In this document: positions 57,386 through 64,000 of the stretch, piece after piece | How the letters are laid out: every line of letters begins with the position of its first letter | Position numbering within the stretch: the stretch's first letter is position 1 | Assembly: GCF_008728515.1 (NCBI RefSeq) | Contig: NC_044989.1 | Span: forward strand, 72,751,754-72,815,753 | Direction: 5' to 3' | Length of the DNA stretch: 64,000 bases | Source of the DNA: Papio anubis | Lineage: Eukaryota > Chordata > Mammalia > Primates > Cercopithecidae | The notes under the pieces: model-generated | Told to the model about the DNA's origin: nothing | Database searches by the model: none | What the model saw: only the letters and a program-made list of their open reading frames with translations | Program-made: the position numbers and the translations under genes

Positions 57386-57439
57386 TGCACAGTAACTGGT
57401 ACATGGTATGTACTCAAAAGATAGTAGCTATTGTTAAAT

Positions 57440-57650
57440 ATTAAGAGACAGCTTGATATAGTGAAAAGAGCATGACCCAGGGTAAAATGACATAGGATCT
57501 AGCCCCATAATTGATTAACTTTCTGATCTCTGGGCAAGACCTGTTAGGCCTCAGTTTCCATATTTGTTAAATGGGGAAAATGGTGACTGTCCATATATCA
57601 TAGAGGTTGCTTTTTTGAAAAAAGAAATGGGATAATGACATATACAAGAA
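57440..57650 (+). mobile_element. MIR SINE
   Basis: GCTTGATATAGTGAAAAGAG, CTGATCTCTGGGCAAGACCT, GCCTCAGTTTCCATATTTGT and AATGGGGAAAATGGTGACTG follow the MIR consensus order. Confidence 0.8.
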
Positions 57651-58039
57651 ATGTTAACATTACAAACACATGAATGCAAGGCATTTTATAATTAAAATTC
57701 TGTCACATGAAAACCATGCTCTTTCTTATTTGGAGAAACAAGAGGATATGGAAGGAGAAAGACCAATTTAGAATTTTAACCTAAGCAAACTTTTGGTCAT
57801 TATCTCAAATTAATAGCTTTTGATTTCTCTTTTCTATAATTAAATGGTTACTTTTAATGATATATGACCCAAAAATGATTGTCAATGCCCAGGCAGGAAT
57901 TCAGTTACTTTATTACTCAAAACAGGTAAACTCCATAAAAACTTATTGTGCACTATTTCGTGCAAGCTGCTGCACTATACACAGAAATACAGACGAAAAG
58001 GACAAGGTCTTTATCCACAGGGTTCACCAGTCCATAGTT
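57651..58039. other. No recognised feature
   Basis: AT-rich. The frame 57857-58066 is short and unsupported. Confidence 0.5.
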
Positions 58040-58305
58040 GGCAACCAGTCTAATAGGATAGTATAATGGAAAAAATTATAAGTCAAATAAATTTGTTTAA
58101 ATCCTAACCCTTTCCCCTATTTGCTGTATCCCTTACAAAGTACATATTCTTCTTGAGTTTATGGTCTCATCATAAAATATAATAATAATATTAATACTTA
58201 TCTGGTTGGGGTATTTTGAGTCCTCATCAACTGGGATGACATATAACACATATAAAGCATTTGGAATACAGCAGATGCTTTAATTACCATTGTCTCCTTT
58301 CCTGA
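58040..58305 (+). mobile_element. Probable MIR SINE, diverged
   Basis: GGATAGTATAATGGAAAAAA, TTTAAATCCTAACCC, AATAATAATATTAATACTTA and AAAGCATTTGGAATACAGCA lie in MIR order, with the last part matching the conserved 3' region. Confidence 0.6.
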
Positions 58306-59591
58306 ATAAAGTACACAAATGAATGACACATCCAGCCCAAGGTAAAATTTAATTAGTGCCATTTAAAAAAGTGCCACAAAGGAAGATGTCACATCTGGTT
58401 AGGAGAACTGGTAAGGCCTCATAGAAGGTGTGGTGCTTGAAATGAACCTTGAAGTATGTAAGATTTTCAACACACATAGTTAAAGGGCAGAAGCAGTAAA
58501 AGTAGACGAAAGGCATGAAAAAAAAAAAAAAAAGACCCAGGGAGAAAACAGTTGGGTATGGTTAACAAAGAGCATTACTTCATTATGGGAGGAGAATCTC
58601 TGGTAAATAGAAAAGAGAGACAGAGACAGAGAAAAAGACAGAAAGGTAGTTTAAGGTCCCATTATGAAAAGTCTTGGTGGACACAGAAAAGATTTTGTAC
58701 TTAATGGGAGTACTGACAGTTCCTCAGTAGCAGAATCATTTGGTTAGGTCGGAGATGGCAGCAATTCCTGGAAATAAAGTGAGTACTAAAAGAAATGTCA
58801 GTTTTTAAAGGATTTTAAATGGGAAGAATTTCAGAAACTTATATGTAGAAAATAATTTTCTCTTAAGGATGACCTAAGAGAAAGTAAGGCCAGGGATAGG
58901 TATCACTGTATTACTAGACAAAGAAACTAGGAGAATTTCCACACTTAACCCACAAACCAAGGTGGGCCATGAGAAATCTTGTCCTATGTCATACAAATTA
59001 ACATTAACAGCAGACAGAGAAAACAAACTCAGGATTCCATCCTGTGGGTCTGTTACTTGAGATAGCATTTCCTCTCTTAAGCATTTCTGAAAGATAATTA
59101 TCAGGATAACAAGAATAAATTCTCAAAAATATGCTCTTATGCTGAGCATGCAAAATGGGTAACTGTGCATGCAATTGTAAATTATACAAGTGAAGTCTCA
59201 AAAAAATGTGTGTGTACTTACCTCATCTGTTAACTCAAGGGAAACAGTAAGATTTAAAAACTCTAAATGTGGAAAATATCATTACAATCATTTCTGGGTG
59301 CCTCATGAATATAGGTAGGCCGCCTAGGTCACGAAAACTTCAAGGGAAAAAACAGTTGCAAAATTAAATAATTTTCCCCTCTGACCACTGACTATCTAAC
59401 AATGAGAATAATCTGCAAACAAACACACTCGTATTTTCCCTCTGTCTCTCTGTGGCACACACAAACACATTTCTAGACACTGACCTATTCCATTGGCCAT
59501 GTTGCTGCTGTGATGTGGTAAAATATCCCTGAAAATTAAGAGAAACTGGGGATTCCAAAATGTAAGAGAACAAGACAGAATTTGCCTTGTC
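58306..59591. other. Unclassified ancient repeat (58390-58745) and unique sequence
   Basis: GGCCTCATAGAAGGTGTGGT, TGAACCTTGAAGTATGTAAG and AGTCTTGGTGGACACAGAAA resemble an old dispersed mammalian repeat also hinted at near 48660. An A16-17 run lies at 58519-58535. Nothing gene-like. Confidence 0.35.
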
Positions 59592-59897
59592 TTTTTTTTT
59601 TTTTTTTTTTTTTTTGAGACGGAGTCTCGCTCTGTCGCCCAGGCTGGAGTGCAGTGGCTGGATCTCAGCTCACTGCAAGCTCCGCCTCCTGGGTTTACGC
59701 CATTGTCCTGCCTCAGCCTCCGGAGTAGCTGGGACTACAGGCGCCCGCCACCTCGCCCGGCTAGTTTTTTGTATTTTTTGGTAGAGACGGGGTTTCACCG
59801 TGTTAGCCAGGACGGTCTCGATCTGCTGACCTCGTGATCCGCCCGTCTCGGCCTCCCAAAGTGCTGGGATTACAGGCTTGAGCCACCGAGCCCGGCC
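59592..59897 (-). mobile_element. AluYR-type SINE
   Basis: T24 tail, then GAGACGGAGTCTCGCTCTGT. The variants CTGGATCTCAGCTC, CCTCCGGAGTAGC, CACCTCGCCCGGCTAG and CAGGCTTGAGCCACCGAGC mark the same Old World monkey group. A target duplication is not obvious. Confidence 0.9.
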
Positions 59898-61029
59898 TAA
59901 CAGTCCTCTCTATATACATTTTTTCTATTCATCAATCCCTCTCTGACAGAGAGCCACTTCTGCCAGAGAATTTCAAATATGAAAAGAGAATATTTATAGT
60001 AAGTAAAAGACAAATGATTTGGGTTCTTTTTCAGAAACGAACTCTTTTCTCTCCCATTCTTTCTCTAATAATGCCCAAGGGCAAATCTTAGACACAGCTG
60101 TTTTGTGACTAATACGGGGTTCCATGAGGAAATTATCTAGCATTCTGGGCAACATAAACACAAATGTTAGGCAATCTATTTTGTGGAAAACCAGGTGGGG
60201 TACTTTAAGAAGTCATCTGATTCTAGAGAATATAATGGTTGGTGAATGCAATTAATTATAAAAGCGTAGCTTCAGAAAAGTATAGACAAGACAGAAATAC
60301 AGCACCAATGGAAGCAATATTGAGGACTTAAGCCTGTCAGTTACTTCCTACTTTGATTCTGAATGGTCCATGGTAAGTGGTTCTAAAGCCTGAGTGGTAG
60401 AATCAACTCTATCCACACTGAGCTGTTTTACAGTATTTAGGTAAAAATGGCAGTTTAGAAAAAACAAAAGAGGGGGAAATAAACCTCAACTAGTTACTTA
60501 CAGTATAGCCTTGCGAGAAAGTTCACAACTCTACAGGTAGAAAAAGCATGCACTTTAATTCAGACAAGCACCAGCTTGATCCACATTACTGCTTCTAAAT
60601 GACCTAGAGGTTAAAGTAAGGAGTACAAAGTATGGTGCTGAAATATGACAGCATGATGAAATGGGGACAGGTGGGCTGGCAAAAGCAATTTTAAAATATA
60701 AATTAGTAATTAAATACAATAATTATTGAGATGGAAAACATTATTCTAAATATCACCTCCACATACCCCCAGCATTATAAAAGCAGCAGATGTTTCAATT
60801 CAGAAAACATTTTCTAAAAACACAAACAAAAAGGAAAACCTAAAAGCTACACAGAAATAAGGATAAACCACGGAGTATACAATTCTAGACTTACATTGTA
60901 TATAATATAGATATTTAATTAGTGTATATATGTATTAATTAAAATAAGATCATATCTGTTTTTCCAGTTAAGAAATAGTGAACATATTTTTAATGAATAA
61001 ATACAAATTTACATTAATTTAATGAATGA
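59898..61029. other. No recognised feature
   Basis: AT-rich unique-looking sequence. No gene-like frame or named repeat. Confidence 0.55.
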
Positions 61030-61889
61030 ATGATACCACATTATATGAATATACAATACTTTAATTTGTGAACAAATTTGTTTATTGGATTTTTAATTTG
61101 TACCAACTCCTCTCTATACAAAATACATTGCATTAAATATAGTTATATTTGAATATTATAATACAACCATGATTATTTCATTAAGTTCAAATTCTAAAAG
61201 GGGAATTACATAGTAAAAAGGTAAGCACATTTTAAGGGGTTTCTGAGGCATATTGAAAAACTGATCTCCAAAAAGACTATAATAACTTAGACCCCTAGCA
61301 GCAATGTATAAAAATACCTATTTCCACAAATATTTCTCACAAATAATGAATGTTACCATTTTCTTATTTCTGACTAGTTTATAGTCAAAAATACCACACA
61401 AGCTTAATATGTATGTCTTATTAATAGAGTTACAAATTATGTTCATGTTATCTTTTTTTACCAAATATTGTGCATTTTTGCTTACAAATGAATTTCAGAA
61501 TTATTTCATTAAGATTCCTGCCTAAACAAATTTACTTGGTACTTACTGCAATTAGACTAAATTTGAAAAAACTTTCTACAAAATGAAATATTCCCGTCCT
61601 GGAATACCATATATATTTGTGCATAAGAAAGTATCTTTTATTTTACTCTGTAAGGTTGTCATATTATTTCTAAATTTACTTGCTGAGTAGCTGCATAGAA
61701 AAATTATATCTATGTCCCAGTAGTAAATAAGACACTTTTGACAATATATTTTCTATGTGGGCATTGCTAATATAAGAAAAGTTTATTTGTTTTCTAAGTG
61801 AACCATCTAACCTAAATTCTTATTGGTCTTAATGAATTTTTAGTATGTTCTATCTAGATAATAATAACCTATGAATAATAATGTGCATG
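61030..61889 (-). mobile_element. Old L1M, part 1
   Basis: ACTGATCTCCAAAAAGACTA, CCCTAGCAGCAATGTATAAA and CCTGGAATACCATATATATT match minus-strand L1M 3' region then ORF2, strongly diverged. It is interrupted by an MLT1 LTR at 61890. Confidence 0.55.
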
Positions 61890-62262
61890 TGCTATGGTTT
61901 GAAATGTTTGAGCCTTGCCAAAATTCATATTGCAATTTAATCCCCAATGCAACTTTTATATATTATTTTAATTTTTACATTTTGTCAGGAAGGGCTTTTC
62001 GGAAGTGATTACATCACTCATTAATTGGATTAGTGCCCATATAGAAGGGATTGTGGGAGTGAGTTTGTCCTTTTTGCCTTCTCTGCCATGTAAGGATACA
62101 GAGGTGCCATTTATGAATAACAGGACTTCGTCAGACACTGAATCTGCTGACATCTTAATATTGGACTTTTCAGCCTCCAGCACTATGAGAAACAAATTTC
62201 TGTTGTTTATAAATTTCTCAGTCTAAAGTATCTTGTTATGGGAGCAGGAATGGACTAAGACA
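61890..62262 (+). mobile_element. MLT1 solo LTR, plus orientation
   Basis: TGCTATGGTTTGAAATGTTT, CCAAAATTCATATTGCAATT, GATTAGTGCCCATATAGAAG, TCTGCTGACATCTTAATATT, CAGCCTCCAGCACTATGAGA, and end GGAATGGACTAAGACA. Matches MLT1 throughout, with AT-rich replacement near 61955-61980. The frame 62005-62226 is an LTR by-product. Confidence 0.88.
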
Positions 62263-62814
62263 TGCATGGCTCATTACAATGTAATTTATTCTTTTTTTAC
62301 GTTTATTTGATAGAACTTCTAAAGTGTTGGTGAGAAGCATCTTCACCCAATTCCTGATGTCAATGAAAATAAATGTTTTATTGTTCTACTGTTAAATCTA
62401 TGGTGGCTACTAAATTTCAAATAGATGTTCTTTTTTATGTTATTGAAATATTATCCTGCTTGGAATTTAGTAAACTTTGTTTTTAAATCAAGAATGTAGC
62501 CTGGATGTAATAAAATGTCTTTCTAGAATACATCAAGCAACTTTATCTCCTTCACCTAGTAATGTGATAAATTATATTAACAGATTTTCTAAAATATCAA
62601 ACCATCCTTGCATTTCTGGAATAAATCCTACACACTAGTACAAAATTACTTTCTTAAAACACTTGGAATTAACTTGCTAAAATTTTATTTATTTTATTTC
62701 TATCCATAATTGTGAGATTAACTCATAGTTTTTTTGTGTGTGCTCTTTTTGTCTGGCTTTGGTATCAGGATGAAGCTAGATAAAATGACATATTTTTCTG
62801 CAGGTAAATGCTCC
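62263..62814 (-). mobile_element. Old L1M, part 2 (ORF2)
   Basis: ACCATCCTTGCATTTCTGGA, AATAAATCCTACACACTAG and TTTTTGTCTGGCTTTGGTAT are the L1M ORF2 RT region on the minus strand, continuing the element cut at 61889. Confidence 0.65.
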
Positions 62815-63270
62815 TACTAGGAACAACCAGTAGAGGAAGTAAAACATGCAGAAAAAACATATTAAAAGGTATCAGGTGCTGTGAAGCAATGAAGACTAAA
62901 GGGAATGAACCTGCATAGAGGACAGAACCTTTTAAAGGTGAGGTGAAAATCTGCAGCTTTCCTTGTGGGTATTTGAGGAATGTAGGCAAGGGCAACAGAC
63001 TGAGAATCTTAAAACCAGGCAGAGACTATCTACTAGTGGGTGAAAAAAACATGGAATCTATGCTGCTTCCAATGGACTAGACTGACACAATTAGAAGTTT
63101 CAGGACTGGTATTACCTCAAGATATTTACTGAATTCTAAAGCTAAACAACTGAGGAAAATAAGGGTTTAAGCCAAAATCTTTGAAAAGCAAGGAGATTTC
63201 TCTCAGTTTCACAGTGTTTCAGAGAAAAAGACTCACTAGTAGAAGGATGCCTAAAAATGATGGGGAACTA
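62815..63270. other. No recognised feature
   Basis: Mixed composition. Possibly L1M 5' part, but no diagnostic sequence. Confidence 0.45.
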
Positions 63271-63637
63271 TCTTAGTTCATTCAGAATAATGTAACAAAA
63301 TCCCATAGACTGTAGCTTATAAACAAAAGAATTCTCACAGTTCTGGAGGCTTGGAAGTCCAACATCAAGGTACCAGCAGATTCAGTGTCTGATGAAGGCC
63401 TATTTCCTAGTGCAAAATAAAAAAGGAGTCTTCTTTCTGTATCCCCATATCCTCACAAGGCCACAAGGAACAAGGCAGCTCTCTGAAGTCTCTTTTATAT
63501 GTATACTAATCCCATGTGTGAGGCTCTACCGTCATAATCTATCACCTCCCAAGACCTCACCTCCTAATGTAATCACACTGGTTATTAGATTCAACATATG
63601 ATTTTGGGGGGTACACAAACATTCAGATCACATAGGA
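63271..63637 (-). mobile_element. MLT1 solo LTR, minus orientation
   Basis: TCTTAGTTCATTCAGAATAA, CACAGTTCTGGAGGCTTGGA, AGCAGATTCAGTGTCTGATG, CTCTGAAGTCTCTTTTATAT, CACCTCCCAAGACCTCACCT and TACACAAACATTCAGATCAC are the MLT1 LTR in reverse. Lies ~1 kb from a plus-strand MLT1 LTR. Confidence 0.88.
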
Positions 63638-64000
63638 ACTGAAACCTCATTAGGGACGGTAAATTAACACTGGCAATCCCCAACACTTTCTTTCCTGTCA
63701 GCAATTGCTGGTACTGGGTACTGCTAAGTCTCCTTCTCAAGACATTTGCCAGATTCTAAAACCAAAGAGTACAGGAGGCTGAACAGACAAGGTTTCTGTG
63801 AAGAGCAGGAATTTCTATAGTCCTCTTTGGTGCTAAAAAGACAATGACATGTCAGGCATTTTTTAAAAGCTCTGCAGAGCCATATCCTACCATCAAGGGC
63901 AAACAAAGTACACTACAATTGCAACCCAATATTAACCCCAATCAGTCCATGATGGTTCTAAGGTGGTCAGCTTCAAACCACAACCCACCTGCCCATTCTA
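63638..64000. other. No recognised feature
   Basis: End of the window. No open frame or repeat I can support. Confidence 0.5.

Noticed and set aside
62005..62226. 73-codon frame and its 75-codon antisense partner
   Set aside because: Both fall in an MLT1 LTR.
1..64000. A novel defence, toxin or biosynthetic system
   Set aside because: The window is mammalian repeat-rich DNA. No operon-like gene set, intact coding gene or non-retroelement domain was found.

Overview
This is a stretch of primate nuclear DNA, AT-rich and almost entirely built of interspersed repeats. I find no host protein-coding exon, tRNA, rRNA or CRISPR array. Four young Alu copies (26666-26975, 37511-37822, 43219-43511, 59592-59897) share variants that I associate with the Old World monkey AluYR lineage: GGCTCAAGCCTG, GAGACGGGCGG (GAGACGGGTGG at 43219), GATCCGGCCAC and, on the minus-strand copies, CACCTCGCCCGG. 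The best organism call is therefore a cercopithecid monkey rather than human. The L1 density fits a gene desert or an L1-rich chromosome; I cannot name the locus.

Layout. 1-7.0 kb holds an old Alu, a HAL1/L1M-like ORF1 relic, and a MER5A split by a FLAM that is itself split by an AluS. 7.0-22.5 kb is one old minus-strand L1M cut in two places: by a 7.6 kb gammaretrovirus-like provirus (8315-15915, 4-bp target duplication) and by a plus-strand L1 (16387-21556). That L1 has exactly the structure expected from a spliced L1 RNA: the first 97 nt of the 5'UTR are joined directly to ORF1 codon ~23. 22.5-32.3 kb has further minus-strand L1s (one 4.9 kb copy carrying two Alus and lacking the endonuclease domain), an AluYR, and an AluJ with a TATC microsatellite between its arms. 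32.3-34.0 kb has a truncated AluJ abutting a truncated class II (HERV-K/HML-like) solo LTR.

34.6-42.4 kb is one large rearranged L1: its 5' third is inverted, a 220-bp inverted copy of its own ORF1 end is embedded in ORF2, and an AluYR, an AluS, a complete THE1-type MaLR element and an Alu fragment sit inside it. 43.5-51.8 kb is mostly unique sequence with two copies of a perfect 96-bp direct repeat 2.3 kb apart, a (TG)n tract, an MST/THE1 solo LTR and an AluJ. 51.8-57.2 kb is a 5'-complete minus-strand L1 missing the ORF2 C-terminus. 57.2-64 kb has MIRs, an AluYR, an old minus-strand L1M split by an MLT1 LTR, and a second MLT1 in the opposite orientation.

All coding capacity seen is decayed retroelement sequence (L1 ORF1/ORF2; gag, pol and env relics). 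The longest recognisable retroviral frame is a 211-codon env transmembrane-subunit segment at 14794-15429. The most interesting items are the spliced-RNA-derived L1, the mosaic provirus with two env blocks and out-of-order pol pieces, the perfect 96-bp duplication, and the inverted segment inside the 35-42 kb L1. Family names are from memory of consensus sequences and were not checked by a database search.
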